A stretch of 64,000 nucleotides of DNA from Porphyromonas gulae DSM 15663. Lineage in GTDB: Bacteria > Bacteroidota > Bacteroidia > Bacteroidales > Porphyromonadaceae. The number at the start of each line of letters is the position of its first letter. The first letter of the stretch is position 1. The notes under the pieces are model-generated. The model saw only the letters and a list, made by a program, of their open reading frames with translations. It was not told where the DNA came from and searched no databases. A program made the position numbers and the translations under genes. Where the stretch lies: assembly GCF_000378065.1 (NCBI RefSeq), contig NZ_KB899155.1, positions 16,166 to 80,165 of the forward strand. Direction: 5' to 3'. This document shows positions 1 to 8,027 of this stretch, piece after piece.

Positions 1-15
1 TACTCCGCTTGTGTT

Positions 16-738
16 TTAGAGGTAATAGTCTAAGGTTCTTTCATTGCTTCCTTGAGGTTCTTGTCTTGGGGAATGTTCAGCTTTTTCCATATCGCTTTGT
101 ATTTGAGCTTCCTCTGCACGACGCATGGCTTCCAAGAACTTGGTATGCTTCGATTCTTGTGCCTTGAGGTTTTCTTTGTACTTCTCAATCAAGTCAGTAC
201 CTTGCACTTTACTGAGGGTTGCCTGAACTTCTGCGTCATCCTCTTCATCTAGGGTATCGTCATGTTTGCTCCAGCGTCCCATGCGCACAAGGTCACGAGC
301 AAGAATTGCCGATGGAGAAACCTCCGGAGTCGGATCGGGAGTGAGTAACAGTTCCTCTCTCAAGACCTCATCCTCATCGACGGTTTCCATGGTATAAGCG
401 ACATGGAGTTCGTTCTCTTCCTCACTAATCGTGGGCACTTCTTCAGTTTTCTCTTGCTGCTCCGACACCTCGGACTCCGCAAAGTTATTGGCATTTTCAA
501 GTGCTTTTTCGGAGGAGGAAGTCTTGGGAACTTTAGGGAAATCTGAGGGACTAAGCCCCTTGCTTTTCCCCACCAGAACGTGAAGTTTCTCCTCCCTGTT
601 CTGCTCCTGCTTAGAAGTTGCGTGCCCTTGCTCCTGCTTACCCATTCGAGAGAATTTGGAGCAGTAAGTATAGAGAATGAGGAGTAGCACCCAAATGATA
701 ACCAAGAGAAGCAGGACATTCAATAGTATCGTTTGCAT
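16..738 (-). CDS. TraD-like conjugative transposon protein
   Basis: 240-residue protein with one hydrophobic N-terminal segment (about residues 3-26) followed by a long hydrophilic, Glu/Lys-rich tail, so it is probably anchored in the inner membrane with the tail in the cytoplasm. A VGKS-type patch near residue 56 and the position directly downstream of traA and traB resemble the protein annotated TraD in Bacteroides conjugative transposons, whose biochemical role is unknown. Its start is 2 bases from the traB stop, so the three genes are probably one transcript continuing into the transfer operon left of the window. The family call rests mainly on context. Confidence 0.6.
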   Translation of the reverse strand: MQTILLNVLLLLVIIWVLLLILYTYCSKFSRMGKQEQGHATSKQEQNREEKLHVLVGKSKGLSPSDFPKVPKTSSSEKALENANNFAESEVSEQQEKTEEVPTISEEENELHVAYTMETVDEDEVLREELLLTPDPTPEVSPSAILARDLVRMGRWSKHDDTLDEEDDAEVQATLSKVQGTDLIEKYKENLKAQESKHTKFLEAMRRAEEAQIQSDMEKAEHSPRQEPQGSNERTLDYYL

Positions 739-740
739 CG

Positions 741-1202
741 TTACAAGTCTAAATTGATGGTTGGATTACGTTTGTACTGTGCCGCTGTTTTATTAAGCAT
801 CGCCTGATGCTCTTTGAGATGCTCCAAGAGGATGTTCTCTATATAGGCCGTAAGTGTCGCTTTGGAGCGGACATCACGAAGAATATCTCGGAGTGTTTGC
901 AGAATCTCCCCATGGATGGTGAAGCCAGATTTCCCGATACCATCACGAGAGGGAGCGAAGAAGCGTTTTTGGTACTCTTGAAAAGAGCATCCGCTCTCCT
1001 TGTTACTCTTAGATCTTGTCATCGTAGGTATAGCATCCTCCGATGTCTCCTCTGTCGGTATCGGAGCCTCTTGTGGCTCTAACTCCACGGGTTGGTCGAA
1101 AAAGGGGGACTCCTCTGCACTACGCTTCGTAACCCCGATATCGCCCATCTCTTGAAGTTTGGCACTCAATATCTTTTGTCGTTTTTCTTGGATGGAAGGC
1201 AT
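741..1202 (-). CDS. traB: DUF3408-type TraB-like conjugative transposon protein
   Basis: 153-residue hydrophilic protein. The C-terminal part (about residues 75-150, ending TINLDL) contains SGFTIHGEILQTLRDIL and ENILLEHLKEHQ, the pattern I associate with DUF3408 proteins annotated TraB/TraC in Bacteroides conjugative elements. The small helical fold and position beside a ParA-type ATPase suggest a DNA-binding or partition partner of TraA, which is inference. It starts 3 bases after the traA stop and ends 2 bases before the next gene, so the genes are co-transcribed. Confidence 0.65.
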   Translation of the reverse strand: MPSIQEKRQKILSAKLQEMGDIGVTKRSAEESPFFDQPVELEPQEAPIPTEETSEDAIPTMTRSKSNKESGCSFQEYQKRFFAPSRDGIGKSGFTIHGEILQTLRDILRDVRSKATLTAYIENILLEHLKEHQAMLNKTAAQYKRNPTINLDL

Positions 1203-1205
1203 GAT

Positions 1206-1991
1206 TTATTCATGAATAAGGTGAAAACGTTGGAGAACCTCCTCTACCCATTCATCTATCCCTGTGGATAGACGAAGTGCAGGTACGGGTGGTAAATAAG
1301 AACTGCGAAAAACGCCTTTGACGCCTCCCTGACCTAATTCTCGAGAAAACTTCACCGAATGGTAGATACGGGTATCAAACAGGTTGATCTCCTCCTCTTG
1401 GGCATATTTCGTATAGTGGTCGACAACCACAGGACTGGCACTGCGATTGATTTTATTCCAAAGAAGCAGGAGGTCTCGAATGCGTGCGTCTTCAAAACTG
1501 AGACCCAAGTCCCGAACGGTTTGAGCATAGGCAAAACCGGATACCAGGGACTGAGGATCGGCTTCTATGGGGGAGATGATATAATCCATCTCTATGGAGA
1601 GCTGTAAAAGGGCTTCTGTACCGGCATGCCCCGGAAAGTCAAAGATGACCAACCGTTCCTTTCGTTCCGAGCTTTCCAGATACTTTTGGACATCTTTCAA
1701 GGCCGCATCAGGGGTGGAGCGTAAAATGGGATAAGCCGGATGCCCAAACTTGGTAAAATGGACTTTGAGCTGTTCGCTCAGCTCCTTGGAAGCTTGAATG
1801 AGATTGCGTTCCCGCTCTCGAAGTTTATAGAACGATTCCTGCGTACCGTCACAATCGACCACTACGAGAGGGAGATGCTTCTCATAGTAAAGTATGGAGG
1901 CAAGGATTTCGGCAAGAGAGCTCTTGCCGACACCGCCTTTTTGTGAGGCGAAGCCCAAATAAATGGGAGCTTGCATAGGGAGTGTTTTCAT
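1206..1991 (-). CDS. traA: TraA, ParA/MinD-family ATPase
   Basis: 261-residue ParA-type ATPase. The deviant Walker A motif QKGGVGKSSLAE is at about residues 18-29, VVVDCDG at about 43-49 and a switch-II-like IFDFPGHAG at about 115-123. Proteins like this lead the transfer operon of CTnDOT-type elements as TraA, and a role in positioning or stabilising the transferring element is inferred from the ParA family. It is the first gene of a leftward operon with traB and the traD-like gene. The upstream spacer is the presumed oriT region, shared with the divergent mobAB genes. Confidence 0.8.
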   Translation of the reverse strand: MKTLPMQAPIYLGFASQKGGVGKSSLAEILASILYYEKHLPLVVVDCDGTQESFYKLRERERNLIQASKELSEQLKVHFTKFGHPAYPILRSTPDAALKDVQKYLESSERKERLVIFDFPGHAGTEALLQLSIEMDYIISPIEADPQSLVSGFAYAQTVRDLGLSFEDARIRDLLLLWNKINRSASPVVVDHYTKYAQEEEINLFDTRIYHSVKFSRELGQGGVKGVFRSSYLPPVPALRLSTGIDEWVEEVLQRFHLIHE

Positions 1992-2504
1992 GTCAGATAA
2001 CTGTTTACGGAAATAACTGATTCTTGGATTTAGTGACCGACCGATGCTCTGAGGTTGATTCGTTAGTGAATAGATAACTCAGTCTAAACTAAGCGACTGA
2101 AATCTTGATTAACTGACGGATTCAATAACTGCTCTACATCGTGACTTTCCTACTTTTGAACCGACTTACAAACGGAGGTCGGTTGGTCTATTCTGAGTTA
2201 GGTCGGTCAGTCGGTTCTGACCTAAATCCGCTGCAAAATAAGTTGGTAAATCAGTCGCTTTCAACCCCTAGGGAAGCATCGGGAAATAGCAGGATATTCT
2301 CGGAATATCCCTTATGATGAGACTGTTACAACAAGCCTCTAACTTTGCAGAGGAATAGAAAATGGAGAACTATCTCCATCGAAGTAGCCCCCGAAGAGGG
2401 TGGATGCTTCATCAGCATCATCTCTTGATACCGGCAAGGTGTGTCTTTGTCCGACAAACTCCGTTTCTGCCGACAAAGCCCCCTTGCCTCGGTGCGAGGA
2501 GAAA
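1992..2504. other. Palindrome-rich spacer, likely oriT region
   Basis: Non-coding gap between the divergent traA and mobA genes. It is dense in inverted repeats: TGACCGACC (2034-2042) against GGTCGGTCA (2201-2209); AACCGAC (2159-2165) against GTCGGTT (2179-2185); TTAGGTC (2198-2204) against GACCTAA (2219-2225); and the hairpin GGATATTC-TCG-GAATATCC (about 2292-2310). In related elements the transfer origin lies next to the mob genes, so this is the most likely oriT. The nick site cannot be read from sequence alone. Confidence 0.5.
2340..2347 (+). promoter_or_regulatory. -7 box of the mobAB promoter
   Basis: TAACTTTG matches the Bacteroidetes -7 consensus TAnnTTTG and lies about 160 bases before the proposed mobA start. 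No clean TTTG -33 element is visible, so promoter strength is uncertain. Confidence 0.45.
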
Positions 2505-2921
2505 ATGACTCCAAAGTCGTCATTAACCAACAATACAGCCATGAATGAAAAGATAGAACGTTGGGACAGGTGGGATACTCGCCTACCCAATCCCAAAGAC
2601 CAACAAAAGGTCATTGCCCTCTTCCACAAATCGGGAGCAGAAACAAAGTCAGACTTCGTGCGTGCCCGTCTTTTGGGAGAGAGTTTTAAGGTCATTACCG
2701 TAGACAAATCAGCCGTGGAATACTATCGTAAACTCTCCGAACTCACGGCACAAGTTCATAAAATCGGCATCCTCTACAATCAAGTTGTGAAGGCAATCAA
2801 CAGCTACCACTCGGTGAAAACAGCTCAACTTTTGCTACAAAAGTTGGAGCAATATGCTTCACAGATTATTGCCCTACAAGAGCAGGCAATAGCCCTTACT
2901 ATAGACTACCGCAAGCGATGA
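2505..2921 (+). CDS. mobA: MobA-like mobilization protein
   Basis: About 139 residues. The part from ERWDRW onward is basic and helical, with KSDFVRARLLGESFKVI, the pattern of relaxosome accessory proteins (MobC_2/MobA family) that bind oriT and recruit the relaxase. The frame is open back to 2400, but those extra codons look random. The ATG at 2505 follows GAGGAG closely, and an ATG at 2541 (MNEKIERWDRW) is an equally reasonable start. The gene overlaps mobB by 4 bases, typical of translational coupling. Confidence 0.7.
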   Translation: MTPKSSLTNNTAMNEKIERWDRWDTRLPNPKDQQKVIALFHKSGAETKSDFVRARLLGESFKVITVDKSAVEYYRKLSELTAQVHKIGILYNQVVKAINSYHSVKTAQLLLQKLEQYASQIIALQEQAIALTIDYRKR

Positions 2922-4189
2922 TTGCGAAGATTTCCGGCACAGCAAACCTCGGAGGAGCACTCGGCTACAACTTCAAAAAAGTGGAGGCTGAGGAGGCGAC
3001 AATACTCTTGGCTCAGGGGTTGTATCAGAATACTAGTGGCAAGTACACAATGAATGAAATTCTTGCCGATATGCAAGCACTTATCCCCCAAAAATGCAGG
3101 ACGAAGAATGTGGTCTTTCACTGCTCCCTCAATCCGCATCCCGATGAGAAACTATCGGACGATATTCTTGCTCGGATAGCCCAAGAGTACATGCAGGCAC
3201 TCGGCTATGGCAAGCAGCCCTATATCATCTTTAAGCATAACGACATTGCACGCGAACATATTCATATCGTATCACTACGCATAGATGGAAAGGGGCGCAA
3301 ACTGAATGACCAATTTGAGAAGAGACGAAGTAAGAAGATAACCGATGCCTTGGAGCAAAAGTATGGCTTGATTCCGAGTACAACTCAAAGAAAAGACCAG
3401 ATAGCAACGATTCAAGGTGTGAAACAGGGGAAAGGAAATATAAAGGAACAGATCGCCTCTGTTGCCCGCTCCGTTATTTCTCACTACCATTTCTGCTCTT
3501 TGGGAGAATTCAATGCGATTCTTACTAAGTATAAGCTTGCCGTAGAGGAAGTGAAAACGGAGTATAGAGGAAAGAGATACAACGGATTGGTCTATGTCCC
3601 GACAGATGGTAAGGGGAGTAAGATCGGTACACCTATCCATGCCTCAGAAATTGGACGAGGGGTAGGCTATTCTGCTGTTCAACATAAGATGCAGCAATCC
3701 AAACAGAACATCAAACCGCTTGTGGCAAACATACGACAAAGGGTCTTACAGGTGATGAGAACTTCTCCCCCAACAGAGGAGGAACTGCATAGTAGACTAA
3801 AGAACGAAGGTCTACGAGCAGTTATTAGGAAGAATAACAGTGGTCGTATCTACGGTATCACCTTCATTGACGACACTGAAGGTATCGCCCTCAATGGTTC
3901 TCGACTCGGCAAAGGCTATGCCGCCAATCAATTTGAAGCCTACTTCGCAGATACGATACACAATCGATTCTTAGATGAAAGCCTCTATGGTAAGTTGTCG
4001 GTTCCTGAGCAGATCGATAAACCATGGTCTCCTGATTTATCATCCCAAGAGACAGAAGGCGATAACCTCTTTGACGAGGTGCTTGAAAACTTAATTAGTG
4101 ATACACCTCTTCCAACAAGCAATGATGATTGGAAGGAGGCGGCTTGGCAACGCAAACTCCGAAAAAGAAGTAAATTGAAGAATAGGTAA
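2918..4189 (+). CDS. mobB: MobB relaxase (mobilization nuclease)
   Basis: 423-residue relaxase of the PF03432 type. The likely catalytic tyrosine is Y17 in GYNFKK, and the metal-binding histidines are H107, H114 and H116 in HNDIAREHIHIVSLR. Such enzymes cut one strand at oriT, stay attached to its 5' end and are carried to the recipient. The C-terminal half is basic and probably contacts DNA or the coupling protein. Its usual partner mobC normally follows immediately, but here about 5.3 kb of opposite-strand cargo intervenes. Confidence 0.88.
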   Translation: MIAKISGTANLGGALGYNFKKVEAEEATILLAQGLYQNTSGKYTMNEILADMQALIPQKCRTKNVVFHCSLNPHPDEKLSDDILARIAQEYMQALGYGKQPYIIFKHNDIAREHIHIVSLRIDGKGRKLNDQFEKRRSKKITDALEQKYGLIPSTTQRKDQIATIQGVKQGKGNIKEQIASVARSVISHYHFCSLGEFNAILTKYKLAVEEVKTEYRGKRYNGLVYVPTDGKGSKIGTPIHASEIGRGVGYSAVQHKMQQSKQNIKPLVANIRQRVLQVMRTSPPTEEELHSRLKNEGLRAVIRKNNSGRIYGITFIDDTEGIALNGSRLGKGYAANQFEAYFADTIHNRFLDESLYGKLSVPEQIDKPWSPDLSSQETEGDNLFDEVLENLISDTPLPTSNDDWKEAAWQRKLRKRSKLKNR

Positions 4190-4208
4190 TTATCCAAAGC
4201 ATCGTAAC

Positions 4209-4685
4209 TTAAGCCTCAAAATGGTACAAGTCAAAGGTAATAAGGAGTAAAGCTACGAGAAGTGAAACACTAAAAAAGAGAGGAAGCCATTTGCCAATTA
4301 TTGGATTAACTTTGAAGAGTGCATACCATTTCTTTTGATTTGCCTTTGCTCTAATAAAATGGAATGCATGCATATCCCCCAATTTATCTAAAATCTCAAG
4401 ATTAATCATCAGTTTGACATACACTCTGTATATAGTTATGCCCATCATTGAAACTATCAGAAAGCCTAGGAACAATACTATAATCTTATTATTCTCTCCT
4501 CTGATCATTGCAAAGGCTGTGATAAACAAAGAATAGAGAAGAACTAAATAATTGAACCTTTGAGATAGTATATATTCGACAAATTCTCTTTCTGAATAAA
4601 AAGTCCAATCAGTATTCTTTAGTTGGAATTGATAAGCTTTTTGAACTTCCTCTTTTATTATAATTCTTCTTTTTCTACCATTCAT
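4209..4685 (-). CDS. Small multi-span membrane protein (SLATT-like candidate)
   Basis: 158 residues with a basic N-terminus (NGRKRRIIIKEEVQ) and three hydrophobic segments: FNYLVLLYSLFITAFAMI (about 49-66), a second at about 73-93, and a third near the C-terminus (about 134-152). The layout of a short soluble N-terminus, paired helices, soluble linker and final helix resembles SLATT-type membrane effectors linked to nucleotide-signal conflict systems. That likeness is architectural only. It is the last gene of the five-gene cargo operon, starting 4 bases after the upstream stop. Pore formation is speculation. Confidence 0.55.
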   Translation of the reverse strand: MNGRKRRIIIKEEVQKAYQFQLKNTDWTFYSEREFVEYILSQRFNYLVLLYSLFITAFAMIRGENNKIIVLFLGFLIVSMMGITIYRVYVKLMINLEILDKLGDMHAFHFIRAKANQKKWYALFKVNPIIGKWLPLFFSVSLLVALLLITFDLYHFEA

Positions 4686-4689
4686 ATCG

Positions 4690-6066
4690 CTACATTTTAC
4701 TCCTTTGAGTGAAAAATTCTTCTACCAGAGATTCACACTCTATCTTTGCATCTTCAATATCTTCAAATTCAACTACCTTAAAATTATTTCTTTTACAGCA
4801 CTCGATAATTCCATAATGTATTTCATTAATTCGTTTTTTTTCATCTTCTGTTTTTTTTGAGACTTCCTCACGGGTAGTCTTCATTTTCAAATCCAGCCGA
4901 TCATTTATATCCCTTTTGTTGTCTAATCCTATTATAAGACAATCTTGTTTGTTTATATTTCTCAAAAAATCTTCTGTGAGATGCATTCCCTCAATAATAA
5001 TTTTCTCTCTCCTGCTTCGATAAATCTCCAGCATCTGTTCAATCATATTCGAAACATTATTTTTTTGAATATTTAATTCACTATCATCCATTCTATACGT
5101 GGATGTTTGATAAGTTTTTTTATCTCTAGTGCTAATACGAAAAAAATTCCGAACCATATCAGTGGAAAGCACCCCTGAAAATTGATATTTATTTGATAGA
5201 TGATTGGATATTATAGATTTACCAGTAAAAGAGCCTCCAACTACAACTATAATACAAGGTCTTGTATATGATGTGAAGGCATCTATTGATTTTTTTTCCC
5301 ATAAATCCCTAAAATGTTTCTCAAAAGCCCATCCTAACATTGAGCTTCTTCTAAGTTTAAAACAAGGAGATAGCTTAACCCTTACCTTATTGTTATAAAA
5401 ACTAACCAAAATATATTTATCGGAAAAAAGCAAGCTCCACTTCAACGCTTCTGAAAATAGACGACATTCTACATCTAAAATACCATTTTCTTTTACTTTT
5501 CTAAAATTTACTATGCTATCTTCTATATCTCTACTGTGATTACGATGTAAGTTTTTTTCTCCTAATTCAGCACTTCTACGTTTGACATATTGTTTTTCCT
5601 GAGGGTTTAATAGCAATGCTCTGATTGTAAGCTTTTGTCCTCGAGAGTATTCCTCTAAAATCTCTAGCCTTGACGGATAGTCTGAATTGCTTAACAAAGC
5701 ATTACCTTTATAACCTAAGAGGAGTATTTCATTGGAGTCCACTAAGTCTTTGAAAATATCCTTATATGCCTCGTCTCTATTAGGAAAAACCTTTAATACG
5801 CCAAGTGAGGATAGTTTCAAACGAAGTAAACGAAATATGAATAACAATACAAAAAATAACAATACAAAAAATACAACAACTATACTCCAAGTAGACAGCA
5901 TATTTGAACTCTTGGCAAAAAATGTCAAAATGCTTGAAAACGCAGTTGAAACAAAAATTTCCCAAAGCTTGGGATATAAATCCGCTTGTTTATTACAACA
6001 ATAAGCCCTCATAATATTAAAAAAAAGATTTCCAATGGATGACCCTATTCCAATCAATACTACCAT
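4690..6066 (-). CDS. Membrane protein with PLD-like and 2-phosphoglycerate-kinase-like P-loop domains
   Basis: 458 residues in three parts. Residues 1-85 carry hydrophobic segments, the strongest at about 60-80. Residues 108-262 resemble PLD-fold sensor domains (LLLGYKGNALL, IRALLLNPQ, ending FEKHFRDLWEKK) but lack an HKD motif, so hydrolysis is unlikely. Residues 271-455 form a P-loop kinase with Walker A GGSFTGKS (277-284), STDMVRNFFR and IIIEGMHL, the pattern of 2-phosphoglycerate kinases. It overlaps the RuBisCO-like gene by 50 bases unless translation starts at the ATG at 6012. Substrate unknown; a zeta-toxin-like kinase is an alternative. Confidence 0.65.
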   Translation of the reverse strand: MVVLIGIGSSIGNLFFNIMRAYCCNKQADLYPKLWEIFVSTAFSSILTFFAKSSNMLSTWSIVVVFFVLLFFVLLFIFRLLRLKLSSLGVLKVFPNRDEAYKDIFKDLVDSNEILLLGYKGNALLSNSDYPSRLEILEEYSRGQKLTIRALLLNPQEKQYVKRRSAELGEKNLHRNHSRDIEDSIVNFRKVKENGILDVECRLFSEALKWSLLFSDKYILVSFYNNKVRVKLSPCFKLRRSSMLGWAFEKHFRDLWEKKSIDAFTSYTRPCIIVVVGGSFTGKSIISNHLSNKYQFSGVLSTDMVRNFFRISTRDKKTYQTSTYRMDDSELNIQKNNVSNMIEQMLEIYRSRREKIIIEGMHLTEDFLRNINKQDCLIIGLDNKRDINDRLDLKMKTTREEVSKKTEDEKKRINEIHYGIIECCKRNNFKVVEFEDIEDAKIECESLVEEFFTQRSKM

Positions 6067-7030
6067 TTTGAGTTCTAAAGTATCCGCATGCTAGATAAAT
6101 AGCACTAGAACCAAATATAGGTAGAAGTTCTTTTAGTACATCTGGGGTTGTTTTCGTGAAAACTGGCCTGAATCTAGAATTATACATTTTTTGCCTATTG
6201 ACTAAACATTTACAATCAAGTATGGCTTCAGAAACAGGAGTTCCTACGTGTAAAAAATCAATCCCGGCTAATTGTCCCAAAGTACATAAAGCATCCATCG
6301 AGATGGAAGATTTTATAGCTTGATATCCGATTCTATGCCCCCATATTGTAATTTCAGGGAAACTCTGTTTAAGTTTATAAATAGAACTTAGACCCGAAAT
6401 TAAGTAATCGACCATAAAAATGCTTGTGCCCATTTCTATAAGCTCTTTCATAAAGTCAATGTCTGTAACCACAGAACTTATATTAGGCACAAAATATGCG
6501 TCATTTCCTATTGCCTTATGGATATTATAAACTTCCTTTGCCAACTTTTCTTTGGGCAAAAAGTAACATTCATCATTTTTGAAAACATTGAACCCTAAAT
6601 CAACAAATCGCTCCGCTTGTGATATTTTCTCCTCAACCGTCTGGTGATAATAAGGTTTGAATATAGTTCCAATTAAAGGAGTGGTGATTATTGACTTTTC
6701 TCCGTGGAATAATATGTCTTTCAATTTTGAGCTTGAGATATCTATCTTGTCAAGACAGATATTTCCAAAATCAGATAAGTTATGCAGGCATAAGGTCATA
6801 AACTTTTCAAAGAAAAAGTCCATTTCCCAGAATGAGTCATCAATCCAAACTTCCAAGAGGCTTCCAGAATAATGGTATTGAATCCATTTTAACTCTCCCA
6901 TACCACTTGGCATTACGCTCTCATGAGAAGGATACAACGCAAAAGTACTCCCATATTCAAACTCCCCAATGATGGTTTGAATTGGTACAGTTATCTTCTC
7001 TACTCTATACTCTAATTTTATCTGTCCCAT
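6017..7030 (-). CDS. RuBisCO-like protein (form-IV-like)
   Basis: 337 residues. A shortened N-terminal domain (1-115) precedes a barrel whose motifs align with RuBisCO large subunits: GTIFKPYY (K125, equivalent to spinach K175), LGFNVFKNDE (K151, D153, E154, equivalent to metal ligands K201, D203, E204), WGHRIGY (H232, R233, equivalent to H294/R295) and LHVGT (H261, equivalent to H327). Loop 6 reads GTPVSEAILD, so the catalytic lysine equivalent to K334 is missing and CO2 fixation is very unlikely. RuBisCO-like proteins catalyse other enolisation chemistry, for example in methionine salvage. At 337 residues it is about 100 shorter than usual. It overlaps the upstream gene by 13 bases. Confidence 0.75.
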   Translation of the reverse strand: MGQIKLEYRVEKITVPIQTIIGEFEYGSTFALYPSHESVMPSGMGELKWIQYHYSGSLLEVWIDDSFWEMDFFFEKFMTLCLHNLSDFGNICLDKIDISSSKLKDILFHGEKSIITTPLIGTIFKPYYHQTVEEKISQAERFVDLGFNVFKNDECYFLPKEKLAKEVYNIHKAIGNDAYFVPNISSVVTDIDFMKELIEMGTSIFMVDYLISGLSSIYKLKQSFPEITIWGHRIGYQAIKSSISMDALCTLGQLAGIDFLHVGTPVSEAILDCKCLVNRQKMYNSRFRPVFTKTTPDVLKELLPIFGSSAIYLACGYFRTQNGSIDWNRVIHWKSFF

Positions 7031-8013
7031 ATTTGTGTAATCATATTGGCTCGCTCTTTTGCTTTTTTCATCCGCATTGCTTCTCCCTCCTGTATCTGAT
7101 CTAATGAAAAGGAACGTTTGGGACGAAGTAAAGAAGCCTCCTCAACTAAAGTTAAAAAATCCAGCGTTTTTAAGAACTGAATATCTGACATTGTAATGCC
7201 CACATAATGCCCGATCTCGAATAATTTCTCCAACGAAATGCCCTTATCCTCCCACTCAGGATAAAATAACAGGGCTAAGAGGGAGCCCAAGTAGACAGCC
7301 TTTCCGTGAGGTATTTGAATCTTATTTTCAAGGTACCGAGCAAAAGAGTGATCGATGCCGCAACCTATCTCATGATTCTCGTTAGATCTCATAATAAGGC
7401 ATTTTACAGTCAAAAGACTCGCAATCCTCCTTAGTATGGTCTTATTATCCTCTCTTTTCAAAAGAGAACTTAATTCATCAATTTGCTCTACTGTCCAAGC
7501 AATTAATTCTTCAAAATTTTCTTGGTACTTTGAGGAATAGTCTATAATGGAAAAATATACTCCCACATATTCACCAATTCCCCACAAAGACTTCTCTATT
7601 TCATTTGACAGAAGAATCGAAAAATCAAAAATTGTTTTGCGAGGGTAAATCCCTCCCATAGAAGGCTTACATTCATTATCCTGAAGGCTATACCTATTTG
7701 TCCCAAAAGAATCATTTGCTAGTTGAGTTGGTACAGTTATCAAAGTTTTTTCCCTATTTTTTGCTTCTATCTTTCCCCTGTTATGAGCCTGAAAACCACC
7801 AATTGACAGTATGGAATCTGATGTTTTGAGCAACATGACTTTGCTGAGTCTGTTATTGAACAACACAACATGATCGCAATCACATGATTGAAAAATAGTC
7901 TCAGCTATATTATCAGAAAATTCAACATCATATTTACCGAAATAATCCTCCCATTGAACAAAATTTTGATTTTGTAACTGCTCGAAGAACTTCACTATCT
8001 TTTGAATATCCAT
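7018..8013 (-). CDS. G1P-dehydrogenase / iron-alcohol-dehydrogenase-fold protein
   Basis: 331 residues resembling glycerol-1-phosphate dehydrogenases and related NAD-linked enzymes. SIGGFQAHNRGK (about 70-81) sits where the GGG nucleotide loop is expected, LITVPTQLANDSFG (about 91-104) matches the SVPT-A-xD segment, and two metal-ligand histidines are suggested by DHSFARYL (H222) and PHGKAVYLG (H236). The usual aspartate of GxGD is E148 (GIGEYVG), and the glycine loop is degenerate, so activity may be altered. A polyol or sugar phosphate or ketone would be a typical substrate. It lies in a polycistron with 13-14 bp spacings or overlaps on both sides. Confidence 0.6.
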   Translation of the reverse strand: MDIQKIVKFFEQLQNQNFVQWEDYFGKYDVEFSDNIAETIFQSCDCDHVVLFNNRLSKVMLLKTSDSILSIGGFQAHNRGKIEAKNREKTLITVPTQLANDSFGTNRYSLQDNECKPSMGGIYPRKTIFDFSILLSNEIEKSLWGIGEYVGVYFSIIDYSSKYQENFEELIAWTVEQIDELSSLLKREDNKTILRRIASLLTVKCLIMRSNENHEIGCGIDHSFARYLENKIQIPHGKAVYLGSLLALLFYPEWEDKGISLEKLFEIGHYVGITMSDIQFLKTLDFLTLVEEASLLRPKRSFSLDQIQEGEAMRMKKAKERANMITQIWDR

Positions 8014-8027
8014 TAAAATATCAGTTA

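Noticed and set aside
2400..2504. N-terminal extension of MobA to 2400
   Set aside because: The added 35 residues look random and overlap the promoter-proximal leader; starts at 2505 or 2541 are better.
2326..2707. Minus-strand frames across the mobA 5' region
   Set aside because: They overlap mobA, which has family-type sequence and coupling with mobB, and their products match nothing.
6017..7030. True RuBisCO capable of CO2 fixation
   Set aside because: The loop-6 lysine is absent and no phosphoribulokinase or AMP-pathway isomerase gene is nearby.
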